From a virus: a stretch of 24,107 nucleotides of DNA. Position 1 is the stretch's first letter. The number at the start of each line of letters is the position of its first letter. Location: positions 1 through 24,107 of IMG/VR virus record IMGVR_UViG_3300030380_004626; one strand, written 5' to 3'. This document shows positions 6,191-13,439 of this stretch, piece after piece. A program made the translations under genes and the position numbers. The notes under the pieces are model-generated. The model searched no databases. It saw only the letters and a list, made by a program, of their open reading frames with translations, and was not told the origin of the DNA.

Positions 6191-8112
6191 ACCCCGCCTA
6201 TTTTGTGCTTATTTCGGGCCAACCATAAAAACCCGTCATTTATGGCCATTTCACCCTTATTTAAGAGTCCGTCCCGTGCCCGTTTATAGGACTGTCTTTG
6301 GTTGCCCGTATTTGTTTTTCCGTAGTAGTGATCTTTTAAATCATCTTCATTAATGCACCATCTTGTGCCGCCTTGAGGCCACCCAGCGCCGCTTGGATTT
6401 TCTTTTCCTATGTGCTCACCCCAAAGCTGAATAAAGCATTCCATGAGGATCTTTTCATTTGGGCTAATTTTTACTTTAGCTTCTGCTTTACGTTCATCAG
6501 AAACGGGTATGATATGGCAACTTGTAACCGGGTCACCATCTTCATCTTTACCTAGCTCCACCGTTTGCAGCTCAAAAGCAAATTCTTTATTGGTGGCAAT
6601 GTCACGTTGTTTAGTTGCTTTGGCAAATCTTATGCCTGTTGTTTCATCAACGTCTAATTCTATTTCTGTCGATGTCGCGGCTCTTAAGGAACTATGGCCC
6701 CTAGCTCCGGCCTCATTACCAGCTTTCCCGCTATGGTGCACTGTAAGCACGCTGCATTGGCCGTGAATAGCTAAGCTATCGCTATTAGAAATATATGAAG
6801 TCATAGCCTCTGGCGCGTTTTCGTTACCCCCGGCCATAGCTCTACTAAGTGTATCGATGATTATTAATTCAATTTTACCATGTGTTTCTTTGACCATATC
6901 AATAATGTTAAAGAGCTTTGGTAAGTCTGCATTTGGGTCCAGCATATTAATAGGGCTTGGTCTAATGGCTAAAGGCACGTTTTTATCACCGTAAAAGTCT
7001 TGCACGGCTCTCATACGTGCTAAAAAGCCTTGCCCACCTTCACCCGCCAAATAAAGAACGGTTCCTTGATTAACTCTATTACCGTGCCAATCCCGTCCAG
7101 CGGCTATGTGATAAGCCAGGTCTAGGGTAAAGAATGATTTACCCACGTTAGATTGCCCATATACAACGGTCATTTGCTGAGCGCCTAGCCAGCCTTTAAT
7201 GAGATAGTTTGATTTCAAGACGGGTTCAGCATCATCTATCCAAACCAGCTCATCTAAAATGCTTTCAGGTGTAACCAGTTTGTTGAGTTGGTCAGCTACG
7301 GCTTTTAAACCAAGACTTACATGAAGGTCATTAAAGTCTGTGTTTTTAGCTTTAGGTACTGCATACGGTCTACCAGTCTTTCTAGCGGCTTCCTGACCCC
7401 CGCCATCAGCATCGTTATCAGCGGCTACAAATACATCCAATTGTGGCCATGTTTCTGCTAGGGCTTCACAAACTGGAACTAAGTTTGATTTATCCAAACC
7501 AAAAAGCACCGGGGTAGGGTCACCGTTAGCTTGAAGCGCCATTCTTATTGAAACGCTTGTGGCCCATCCCTCAGCTAACCAGACTTTGCCGGGTGTATCT
7601 GTGTCTAGGGTTCCTACTACCCCAAATATTCCTGAACTTTTTGAAAGTCCCTTATTAAATCTTTTACTTGAGTCCGGGTATATAGTTTGAATACCTATTT
7701 GCTCTTTTTTGGTATTAAACAACGGAACTACTACGTTGTTACCGTCAAGCTCAGCCCCTATAAGGTCCACTTTCTTTTTTATATGGTAAGGTAGCAGATC
7801 ATCAAAACCATGCGCTGTAGCGCTGTTTATAGGCACTACATTATCATTTTTCTGGTTAGGTACTGGCCAGCAACCATCATGTTCAAGAATGGAAACTATA
7901 TCTGAGAAGCTTTGGCATTGCCGACATTGAAATTTAACTAAGCCGTCTGAGCTAGGGTTTATCCAAAACCTAGTGCTTGGCCAGTCATTATGACCGCAAC
8001 TTGGGCACGCTCCATGCCATTCTTTTGACCCGGAGCCCTGCGGCTTCAGGTCATATCTTTGTATTATTTTATCAGCCCATTCAGACCAATACGCTTTAGG
8101 GTAATCATCCAT
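6187..8112 (-). CDS. Replicative primase-helicase (zinc finger, TOPRIM, RecA-like ATPase)
   Basis: A 641-aa protein in one chain. Residues 36-66 form a primase-type zinc ribbon (CPSC at 36-39 and CRQC at 63-66). A TOPRIM domain follows, with E181 in WLAEGWA and an acidic cluster D232, D234, D236 in AADNDADGG. From about 290 comes a RepA/AAA_25-like ATPase with Walker A GQSNVGKSF at 319-327 and Walker B near IIIDTLSRAM. The last 90 residues look like a winged-helix module. It would lay primers and unwind DNA at the fork. It lies after the ssDNA-binding protein and directly before the putative origin. No DNA polymerase gene is seen in the window, so polymerase may come from the host or from elsewhere in the genome. 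Confidence 0.9.
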   Translation of the reverse strand: MDDYPKAYWSEWADKIIQRYDLKPQGSGSKEWHGACPSCGHNDWPSTRFWINPSSDGLVKFQCRQCQSFSDIVSILEHDGCWPVPNQKNDNVVPINSATAHGFDDLLPYHIKKKVDLIGAELDGNNVVVPLFNTKKEQIGIQTIYPDSSKRFNKGLSKSSGIFGVVGTLDTDTPGKVWLAEGWATSVSIRMALQANGDPTPVLFGLDKSNLVPVCEALAETWPQLDVFVAADNDADGGGQEAARKTGRPYAVPKAKNTDFNDLHVSLGLKAVADQLNKLVTPESILDELVWIDDAEPVLKSNYLIKGWLGAQQMTVVYGQSNVGKSFFTLDLAYHIAAGRDWHGNRVNQGTVLYLAGEGGQGFLARMRAVQDFYGDKNVPLAIRPSPINMLDPNADLPKLFNIIDMVKETHGKIELIIIDTLSRAMAGGNENAPEAMTSYISNSDSLAIHGQCSVLTVHHSGKAGNEAGARGHSSLRAATSTEIELDVDETTGIRFAKATKQRDIATNKEFAFELQTVELGKDEDGDPVTSCHIIPVSDERKAEAKVKISPNEKILMECFIQLWGEHIGKENPSGAGWPQGGTRWCINEDDLKDHYYGKTNTGNQRQSYKRARDGLLNKGEMAINDGFLWLARNKHKIGGV

Positions 8113-8120
8113 TAGAAAAC

Positions 8121-8957
8121 CTAGAAAGGAATTTCATCTTCAACACCCTGCAATGATGGGTGAATACCTATTTCGTCTTTCTTTGGTGCTTCAGCTTGAC
8201 CAAACGGGTTAGGTGCGCTTGCTTGACCGCCAAAAGGGTTAGCTTTTTCAGGTGCTTTTTGCACTGGCGCATCAGGCATTAAAGATGGTTGAGCTGTTGC
8301 ACTTGATCCAGGCGCTAATATATCCTCAAACCCGGTTTTGGGTGCTTGACCTACTAAGTCTTTAAATGGGTGCTCTTTGGGCTTAGCTGGTTCAAACTCT
8401 TTACGCTCAGCCAACTCACTTACCAGTAGTTCCTCTAATCTTAGACTTACACCCGCACTTGCCGCTGCCCACGGGTCTATTTTTATATTTGCGTGACCTT
8501 TTGAGTGTTTGGTTAGCTGAAAGTCATCAGGGTACTCTTTACCCGTAGCATCATATTGGGATGGTTTTGTTTTAGGGTCACCAAAGCAATTATTATTAGT
8601 TTTGACAATCCAGCGGTCACCATATTCCTCACGCTTTTCAAATATGTGCTTTAATTCTGTAACAGGCGTTTCGGCCTTAAAACCAGTTTCAGGATTTGTT
8701 AAATTTCTGGTCCAAGTTTTACCTTTAGTTTTCGGATTGTTTGCAAATGCTTCACCCATTGCTTTCGCTAATTCTTGCGCCTGTTCTTGGGTGACCAAAA
8801 AAGCGCATTGATAAGCGCCACGTTTATCAGTTTTTTCCACCCGTTCATCAAAGCCCATTCTGCTTGGGTCAAATGGATTAGGAGCGTCTTTATTATACCA
8901 ATAAGGTACATCCAATTTCGGCCAAATAATCTCCACGTTTGATAGTCTAAAAGTCAT
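8121..8957 (-). CDS. Single-stranded DNA-binding protein (DUF2815 / gp2.5-like)
   Basis: A 278-aa protein starting MTFRLSNVEIIWPKLDVPYWYN at ATG 8957, with GAGGA 7 bases upstream and the preceding gene's stop alongside. A longer frame to 9047 exists but its extra 30 residues lie within the upstream gene. The N-terminal two-thirds resembles the DUF2815/gp2.5 type of OB-fold phage ssDNA-binding proteins. A low-complexity Pro/Ala/Lys linker leads to an acidic tip ending VEDEIPF. That tip closely mimics the DDDIPF end of bacterial SSB, which binds partner proteins and is also typical in kind of T7 gp2.5. It lies between the nuclease and primase-helicase, fitting a role in replication and strand annealing. 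Confidence 0.75.
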   Translation of the reverse strand: MTFRLSNVEIIWPKLDVPYWYNKDAPNPFDPSRMGFDERVEKTDKRGAYQCAFLVTQEQAQELAKAMGEAFANNPKTKGKTWTRNLTNPETGFKAETPVTELKHIFEKREEYGDRWIVKTNNNCFGDPKTKPSQYDATGKEYPDDFQLTKHSKGHANIKIDPWAAASAGVSLRLEELLVSELAERKEFEPAKPKEHPFKDLVGQAPKTGFEDILAPGSSATAQPSLMPDAPVQKAPEKANPFGGQASAPNPFGQAEAPKKDEIGIHPSLQGVEDEIPF

Positions 8958-8958
8958 C

Positions 8959-9801
8959 TTAGTCCTCACTTTGTTTAAAATATTCTGGTAAAGGGTGCAC
9001 TGTGTAGTCACCCCAATTTGTGGGGTATTCACCCCTTTGTTTTGCATGAAAAAGGTCTACTAACATTCTGTAAACTTGACCTTTTCCATACTGTATAGCT
9101 TCATCATCAAGCATATGATAATGCGCTAAATACGGGTAAGTTTTTTGCACTGCTAAGAAGCTAAAATGATCTATTTCAATCCCAGCTAATTCTGCGACCA
9201 TCAAATAATAACTTGCTTGCACGTAGTACAATCTTTTCCAGATTTCTCTGTTAAACCCTGACGGGCTTGCGTCTTGGGTTGTCTTTACATCACCCATAAT
9301 TCTTAGTTTTTTTGAGAAAATATCCGGGCGGCATTTTAGCATTAACCCGGACTCGTGCTCTACAAATATGCTTGCTTCACAAATGCGGTCTTTGGCGTTT
9401 AATAATTTGGCACAAGCTGGGTCATTTCTTAACCCGCCAATAGTGATAGGTTTGCCATTATCATCTGTAGCCTCAACGCCATGCGCTAAGCCCTGAACCA
9501 TATCAAAATCTTTTTGCGTTAATAGTACCTTACCAGCGGCTCTACATTCTGCATCTTTTTCTTTATAGGCTCTGGTAGCCCTTGTTTTTTCCGTGCTTAA
9601 AACCACGTTATTTTTTTCAGGTTCCAACACTTCTGAATGAGTTGAAGTTCCTATATCGGCAACCAATTTATTAATATCTGACTTGCCATACCGTGCTTGG
9701 AATAAGCTTGTTAAAATAGCTGATTTAAAAAAGCTGGCTGAGACTGCATCCGCTGAATGATATTCTTCATTAGTCATTTCATAGTAAATGCCTGGTTTCA
9801 T
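8959..9801 (-). CDS. RecE-like PD-(D/E)XK nuclease (DUF3799 type)
   Basis: A 280-aa protein opening MKPGIYYEMTNEEYHS, the usual start of the RecE-type PDDEXK family (PF12684-like). GTSTHSEVLEPE at residues 51-62 corresponds to the GTALHxLLLEPE motif. The catalytic part is KCRPD (D160) followed by GDVKTT (D171, K173), an intact D...DxK core. Such enzymes are 5'-3' exonucleases that feed single strands to an annealing protein; the neighbouring ssDNA-binding protein may be that partner. Its start overlaps the end of the methyltransferase by 4 bases. A 17-base element shared with the region downstream of the capsid gene lies just upstream (9815-9831). Confidence 0.85.
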   Translation of the reverse strand: MKPGIYYEMTNEEYHSADAVSASFFKSAILTSLFQARYGKSDINKLVADIGTSTHSEVLEPEKNNVVLSTEKTRATRAYKEKDAECRAAGKVLLTQKDFDMVQGLAHGVEATDDNGKPITIGGLRNDPACAKLLNAKDRICEASIFVEHESGLMLKCRPDIFSKKLRIMGDVKTTQDASPSGFNREIWKRLYYVQASYYLMVAELAGIEIDHFSFLAVQKTYPYLAHYHMLDDEAIQYGKGQVYRMLVDLFHAKQRGEYPTNWGDYTVHPLPEYFKQSED

Positions 9802-10529
9802 GCGCCCTCACTAGTATCTTGTAGTTGTATATTAATTTGCTTAGGTTGCTCTGGTTTTGGCACAAACAAATCTGGCTCCCTAGTTGCTTCAAAAACACGC
9901 TCACAAGCTATGTCATAAAACTCTTTATTTACCTCAATACCAGTGCCATTTAGACCCAGCTTTTCACACGCAACTAGCGTAGTGCCTGACCCTACATAGG
10001 GATCTAAAATAGTTTTAGAATTGCGGGTTTTTTGGATAGCCCATTGCATAACTTCAACAGGTTTTTGAGTAGGGTGTACACGCTTCTCACGCTTGCCCAG
10101 CAAACCATTATATTCATATGTGAGTAACTTAACGCTTTTCTTATCTATGTTGGTCCATGCAAGCTCACAATCACTGAATGAGGGCATTGTGTTCTTTTTA
10201 TCCCAAACCAACCAGTGACCAGAAACGGGTAGCAAATCCGTAAAATAATTACCGCCAAAAATAATAGAATTGTCAGCGCTGTTTAACATCAGATCAAAAG
10301 CTGTAGGGGTAGGGCGCTCACTATCCCAATCGCCTCTATATTGTTTTCTTGCTATTCCTGAACCCTGATTATTAAACCCACCAGAACCAGAAAAACCTTT
10401 ATCTTGTTTTATGCCATATGGCGGGTCAGTAACTAAAGCATCAAATCGGTTTAGCTCTGGCATGACTTTTAAACAGTCACCTAATATAATGCGTTGACCG
10501 CCAATAAATTGTTCGTCAATGATGGTCAT
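9798..10529 (-). CDS. DNA adenine/cytosine-N4 methyltransferase
   Basis: A 243-aa amino-methyltransferase. DPPYGI at residues 35-38 is the catalytic motif IV, and DPYVGSGTT at 176-184 is the AdoMet-binding motif I. The order (IV before I) puts it in the beta class (N6_N4_Mtase, PF01555-like). HPTQKP at 152-157 is the usual motif before motif I. DPPY suggests N6-adenine or N4-cytosine; the target cannot be read from sequence. No restriction endonuclease gene is adjacent, so it is an orphan, likely used to protect phage DNA from host restriction or to mark DNA for control. The ATG overlaps the upstream stop (ATGA). Confidence 0.92.
   Translation of the reverse strand: MTIIDEQFIGGQRIILGDCLKVMPELNRFDALVTDPPYGIKQDKGFSGSGGFNNQGSGIARKQYRGDWDSERPTPTAFDLMLNSADNSIIFGGNYFTDLLPVSGHWLVWDKKNTMPSFSDCELAWTNIDKKSVKLLTYEYNGLLGKREKRVHPTQKPVEVMQWAIQKTRNSKTILDPYVGSGTTLVACEKLGLNGTGIEVNKEFYDIACERVFEATREPDLFVPKPEQPKQINIQLQDTSEGA
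9815..9831 (-). promoter_or_regulatory. Repeated 17-base element, copy 1
   Basis: On the minus strand TATACAACTACAAGATA, identical over 17 bases to the copy at 18146-18162 and similar to TACAACTACTAGACTA near 11442 on the plus strand. Each copy lies 15-30 bases before the start codon of a phage gene. This copy is inside the methyltransferase C-terminal codons, ahead of the nuclease start. A phage-specific promoter or processing signal is the likeliest reason for such conservation. Confidence 0.45.
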
Positions 10530-10690
10530 TTTTTGCCCTCTAATTTATCAAACAATAGTTTAACTAATGCTAATGCCTCTTGGGTTCTTTGGTGCGCTGT
10601 AGGCCGGGCAGGGGTTCGCAGTAAGTCTTTTTCCAGAGTTTCTAATACTCTAATAAGACGATTTTTAGCGCTTTCTAATTCATCTAACAT
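10526..10690 (-). CDS. Small helical protein, 54 aa
   Basis: ATG 10690 to TGA 10528-10526, read directly: MLDELESAKNRLIRVLETLE, then KDLLRTPARPTAHQRTQEAL and a short helix ending GKK. It overlaps the resolvase end by 11 bases and the methyltransferase start by 4 (ATGA), filling a gap otherwise empty on this strand. Likely two helices with a Pro-rich turn. Function unknown. Confidence 0.75.
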   Translation of the reverse strand: MLDELESAKNRLIRVLETLEKDLLRTPARPTAHQRTQEALALVKLLFDKLEGKK

Positions 10691-11144
10691 TTTGGAGTCG
10701 CCCATATTCTGCCATCAATAACGCTTCAGCTCTATGCTCATGCTTTTTTAAGCCAAGCCTAGCCGATAATTGTGGGAAGGTTCTTTGCGCTATTCTTCTA
10801 GCCGCGTCTTTGTCGGACGGCACTGATAAAGTTTTTTTCCACTTGCTTGGCGTTACTTCAGCAAACCTATATTGCATAAGAGTAAGTGACCCTATGATTT
10901 GGCCATAACCCATTCCTAATTTAAAAGAGCTGGCTACCCCTTGCATGGGACGGGCTGATTGTTTTTCTATAATAACACTGTCGATGGAAACACTTTGTAA
11001 AATCTGCGCTAGCTCAAACGTATTAACCCCACCAGCGTCCCAAACAGGTAGGTCATAGACCTCAGACCACTTATCAGTAATGAGCGCTACAGCGCCCGTT
11101 TTGTACCCGGGATCAATGCCGCAAAAGCAAGGTAAATTGCTCAT
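10680..11144 (-). CDS. RuvC-like Holliday junction resolvase
   Basis: A 154-aa RNase H-fold nuclease of normal RuvC length. FCGIDPGYKTGAVAL gives the first catalytic Asp (D11); VIIEKQ gives the Glu (E60); TPSKWKKTL (98-106) matches the TPxxWK motif of phage RuvC proteins. At the C-terminus KKHEHRAEALLMAEY takes the place of the usual HxxDAxxLA, so the last acidic ligand would be E136 or E140 rather than Asp. It would cut branched DNA before packaging. AAGGA precedes the ATG. It is the second gene of the early operon. Confidence 0.88.
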   Translation of the reverse strand: MSNLPCFCGIDPGYKTGAVALITDKWSEVYDLPVWDAGGVNTFELAQILQSVSIDSVIIEKQSARPMQGVASSFKLGMGYGQIIGSLTLMQYRFAEVTPSKWKKTLSVPSDKDAARRIAQRTFPQLSARLGLKKHEHRAEALLMAEYGRLQNVR

Positions 11145-11153
11145 AAAATATCC

Positions 11154-11342
11154 TTATTTTTCTTTGTTATATTTCTGCTCTAAAATAAATTCTAAATGGC
11201 TTGAGGTGCTTCGTTTGTGTAGCTTTGCATCTTCCTCTAACGCCACTTTAAGCTCTTTTGGGAGCCTTGTATAAAGCACGACTCGGTCACTTTCGTCACC
11301 GTAGAACTCGCTAAGTTCCTGATTTTGTTCAGTATAATACAT
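11154..11342 (-). CDS. Arc-like ribbon-helix-helix regulator
   Basis: A 62-aa protein with the ribbon-helix-helix layout: strand at about 21-26 (VVLYTR), helix A 28-41 (PKELKVALEEDAKL), helix B 46-58 (TSSHLEFILEQKY). The Arc/MetJ fold binds DNA as dimers through the strand pair. First gene of the minus-strand early operon and divergent from the plus-strand module, with a palindromic operator in the shared 80-130 bp gap, so autoregulation and control of the divergent genes are likely. Confidence 0.8.
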   Translation of the reverse strand: MYYTEQNQELSEFYGDESDRVVLYTRLPKELKVALEEDAKLHKRSTSSHLEFILEQKYNKEK

Positions 11343-11367
11343 ATTTGCCTGATTGATTAATTATTTT

Positions 11368-11459
11368 TATAGTCTAGTACTTGTATAAGTGATAGCAAAT
11401 TGCTATCTAAAGTGTAGAGAACTATATGAAAACTCTAAGCGTACAACTACTAGACTATA
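11368..11459. repeat. 12-bp inverted repeat flanking the operator
   Basis: TATAGTCTAGTA at 11368-11379 and its exact reverse complement TACTAGACTATA at 11448-11459, 68 bases apart and nearly symmetric about the 17-bp palindrome. Each arm lies before a divergent gene: the same word TACTAGACTATA, read 5'-3', precedes both the ribbon-helix-helix gene and the 87-aa gene. They may be a second pair of operators or twin promoter elements. Confidence 0.5.
11381..11409. promoter_or_regulatory. Divergent promoter region with 17-bp palindromic operator
   Basis: GATAGCAA-a-TTGCTATC at 11391-11407 is a perfect palindrome with 8-bp arms. On the plus strand, TTGTAT (11381-11386) and TATCTA (11404-11409) are 17 bases apart, like -35 and -10 boxes, so the palindrome fills the spacer and overlaps the -10. 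On the minus strand TTTAGA and TTATAC flank the same palindrome with 17-base spacing. A repressor bound here would block both directions. The palindrome is certain; the boxes are weak matches. Confidence 0.55.
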
Positions 11460-11473
11460 TAAAGGAGATTAAA

Positions 11474-11737
11474 ATGAGAATTACATTAGACAATTACCAA
11501 ATAATGGATGCTATCCAAGAATATCTTAACAAAAAAGATTTAAATTTTGACTTCGATAACACTTACACCGAGGTATATGCGAAGGTAACTGAAGACATAA
11601 GACAACACAAAAAGCATAAAAACGGTAAAGTTGTTAAATGCAAACACGGCTATCCTGAGTGGGAAGTAGTAGGGCAAGAAACAAAGTCGCTTCACCTCAA
11701 TGAAACCACAGAATTAGAAATTTTTGTTGAGTGTTGA
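11474..11737 (+). CDS. First gene of the plus-strand module, 87 aa, unknown
   Basis: An 87-aa protein, MRITLDNYQIMDAIQEYLNK at its start, with acidic and basic patches and CKHGYPEWEVVG near the end. AAAGGAG lies 8-13 bases before ATG 11474, so I use this start. A longer frame from ATG 11426 would add 16 residues but has no ribosome site and crosses the inverted-repeat arm at 11448-11459. No family recognised. The first of ten plus-strand genes that run against the surrounding minus-strand genes. Confidence 0.65.
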   Translation: MRITLDNYQIMDAIQEYLNKKDLNFDFDNTYTEVYAKVTEDIRQHKKHKNGKVVKCKHGYPEWEVVGQETKSLHLNETTELEIFVEC

Positions 11738-11750
11738 GGAGCTTAAAGTA

Positions 11751-11936
11751 GTGCAAATTTACATAAATCAAAAAGAAGCTGAAATGCTTCTTAAAGCCTT
11801 ACATGAGCTGCAACACGTAGTTTCTGAAATGGAGTTAGAGGAGCCGGGTTCGTCAAATTATACACCTACTGACATGGTGGCTACAAACACCGTGAAGATG
11901 AAAGTTAAAAGCGCAATGGCTAAAAAAAAGAGGTGA
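11751..11936 (+). CDS. Small helical protein, 61 aa, GTG start
   Basis: GTG 11751 with GAGGAG 9 bases upstream, giving M-QIYINQKEAEMLLKALHEL. An in-frame TTG at 11724 would lengthen it but overlaps the preceding gene and lacks a ribosome site. A long amphipathic helix (residues 7-28) is followed by an acidic turn and a basic C-terminus (SAMAKKKR). No known family; could be a small protein-protein interaction module. Confidence 0.6.
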   Translation: MQIYINQKEAEMLLKALHELQHVVSEMELEEPGSSNYTPTDMVATNTVKMKVKSAMAKKKR

Positions 11937-11945
11937 GGATTTAAA

Positions 11946-12134
11946 ATGACTATACAAGTACAAGACACTCGTGAGCGTAACTATTGGCGTATGCAAGTGG
12001 ATCAAATTACCAGATCAGTTAAAAGCGCTGAATTTTACTTTGAAAAAATAAAAGGGGAGGCGGGTGAAACGCCACTTCCTGAGCTTATGAATGAGTTAAA
12101 ATTATTAACAAAAAAAATTGAGGACGTAAGGTGA
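11946..12134 (+). CDS. Small charged protein, 62 aa
   Basis: ATG 11946 preceded by GAGGAT at 11 bases. The protein starts MTIQVQDTRERNYWRMQVDQ and is predicted mostly helical with a coiled-coil-like C-terminus (LPELMNELKLLTKKIEDV). The end overlaps the recombinase-like gene (TGATG), which indicates translational coupling with it. Function unknown; the coupling suggests a partner role. Confidence 0.6.
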   Translation: MTIQVQDTRERNYWRMQVDQITRSVKSAEFYFEKIKGEAGETPLPELMNELKLLTKKIEDVR

Positions 12135-12943
12135 TGTATAAATTTTATAGACATCCAGATAACCGCCCTTATGCTGATAAATTAAAAACCAACCAAAAAG
12201 GTAGGCATTTGAAAGCGGGAGTTTTTATATTTGGGGGCACTGATGTTAATCAGCAAGGCCAGCGAAAAGCAAACAAAGAGCTTTTTAAGGGTTCAAAATC
12301 CAACGTAAAGTACTTTGTTGAAGAAAATCACCATCAGAAGCGACACGCTGAGGATAGGGACCAATTAATGGCGGCGGCTAGGTATTGCCGTACCGCTGAT
12401 GCAACGTTTGTTGTGTCAACGCTTAAGGGGTTCTTTCCTACCAGGTGGGAGGCTTTAAGCTGGATGTTATCTCAAACAAATCTGTATAAAACTCATTTTT
12501 TAGTTGCAGACGACCCAGCAATTAACAGGGGCAGTATAGCTTTAATGAGTGCTCAAGCTGATGAACAACGTCACAGAATAGCACAAAGTTCAAAAGACGC
12601 ATTAGAAGATATAAAAAAGAAACTTGCCGCTGGAATTCCAATTGTGGCTAAATCTAGTGGCCGTACAGTCACGAAGTTGGGTATTCATGAGGGTCTAACT
12701 GAAAGCCAACAAAAGGGTAATGAGGAGCAAGCACGTTTAGCACGGGAACGTGATAAAAAATATTTACCTGAAATAATGAAACTGCAAGCGCTCGGAATGG
12801 GTTATAATGCCATTGCGCGTCAATTTAACATGATGAATGTACCAACTCCATCTATTCAGAGAAGGCAAAAGTCAGAAACCACTGGAGAATGGTATGCTAG
12901 TACCGTTAGAAATATTGTTCTTCGTAATGAGGAGCAAGACTAA
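12134..12943 (+). CDS. Serine-recombinase homologue lacking catalytic residues
   Basis: A 269-aa protein. Residues 60-165 follow the resolvase fold: YFVEENHHQKRHAEDRDQLM, then ARYCRTADATFVVSTLKG, then FLVADDPAINRGSIALMSAQ and the long helix ADEQRHRIAQSSKDALEDIKK. The C-terminal part (ALGMGYNAIARQFNMMNVPT, then GEWYASTVRNIVLRN) is the helix-turn-helix Recombinase domain (PF07508-like). But the YxRVST start of the enzyme is replaced by FGGTDVNQQGQ, with no Ser at all before residue 54, and the LDRLaR motif reads LKGFFP. It therefore should not cut DNA and may act as a DNA-binding regulator. ATG 12134 is used; GTG 12131 is the alternative. Confidence 0.75.
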   Translation: MYKFYRHPDNRPYADKLKTNQKGRHLKAGVFIFGGTDVNQQGQRKANKELFKGSKSNVKYFVEENHHQKRHAEDRDQLMAAARYCRTADATFVVSTLKGFFPTRWEALSWMLSQTNLYKTHFLVADDPAINRGSIALMSAQADEQRHRIAQSSKDALEDIKKKLAAGIPIVAKSSGRTVTKLGIHEGLTESQQKGNEEQARLARERDKKYLPEIMKLQALGMGYNAIARQFNMMNVPTPSIQRRQKSETTGEWYASTVRNIVLRNEEQD

Positions 12944-13422
12944 TGAAACATGATAATAATTTAGCAAGTATGCAAGACCTGTTAACAAGCCTGAAAAAAA
13001 AGTGGACTATACAAAATTTAGACATTGAAATTCAAATTTCAAAAGGCGCTCGAAACACTGAAACAACGGTCGAACGTAAAATTTTAGAATACTCTGTAAA
13101 TTCTTCCATCAGAAGAAAATTTTTCATGCACGTTTTGAAAGGTACTTACGAAGACCATGCAATTTCTGCATCCCAAGTAAAGCAAGAATTAAGTTGTGTT
13201 GACCGTACAGTTGAGACAATTATTCGAGAATGTGAAAAGGCGGAATGGATAGAAGTTGATAAATGTCAAAAGGGTCGCCGACATATAAAAGCCACGCCAA
13301 TCCTTATTGAAACATACGAAAATTACACTGAATGGCTATGGCAAGCGCTGGAAAAAACTGGTTTGCGCCGCCTCGGATCTGCCGTATCAGAGCTGCAAAA
13401 ACAAATAGATGAAGAGTCATAA
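12943..13422 (+). CDS. Winged-helix-like DNA-binding protein, 159 aa
   Basis: The ATG overlaps the recombinase-like stop (TAATG). Residues about 75-126 (SASQVKQELSCVDRTVETII then RECEKAEWIEVDKC and KGRRHIKATPILI) have the helix-helix-wing pattern of MarR/winged-helix regulators. The N-terminal part is basic and contains KGARNTETTVERKILEYSVN. Coupled translation suggests it works with the recombinase homologue. Family assignment is by fold pattern only. Confidence 0.6.
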   Translation: MKHDNNLASMQDLLTSLKKKWTIQNLDIEIQISKGARNTETTVERKILEYSVNSSIRRKFFMHVLKGTYEDHAISASQVKQELSCVDRTVETIIRECEKAEWIEVDKCQKGRRHIKATPILIETYENYTEWLWQALEKTGLRRLGSAVSELQKQIDEES

Positions 13423-13439
13423 TTGTTGCACAGCTAGCT

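Noticed and set aside
8958-9047. N-terminal extension of the ssDNA-binding protein
   Set aside because: Lies inside the RecE-like gene in another frame; ATG 8957 has GAGGA and starts the recognisable domain.
11426-11473. Earlier ATG for the first plus-strand module gene
   Set aside because: No ribosome site, and the extra codons cover the inverted-repeat arm; ATG 11474 has AAAGGAG.
12134-12943. Active integrase or resolvase that would make this a temperate phage
   Set aside because: The nucleophile Ser and the Arg motif are missing, and no att-like repeats were seen.
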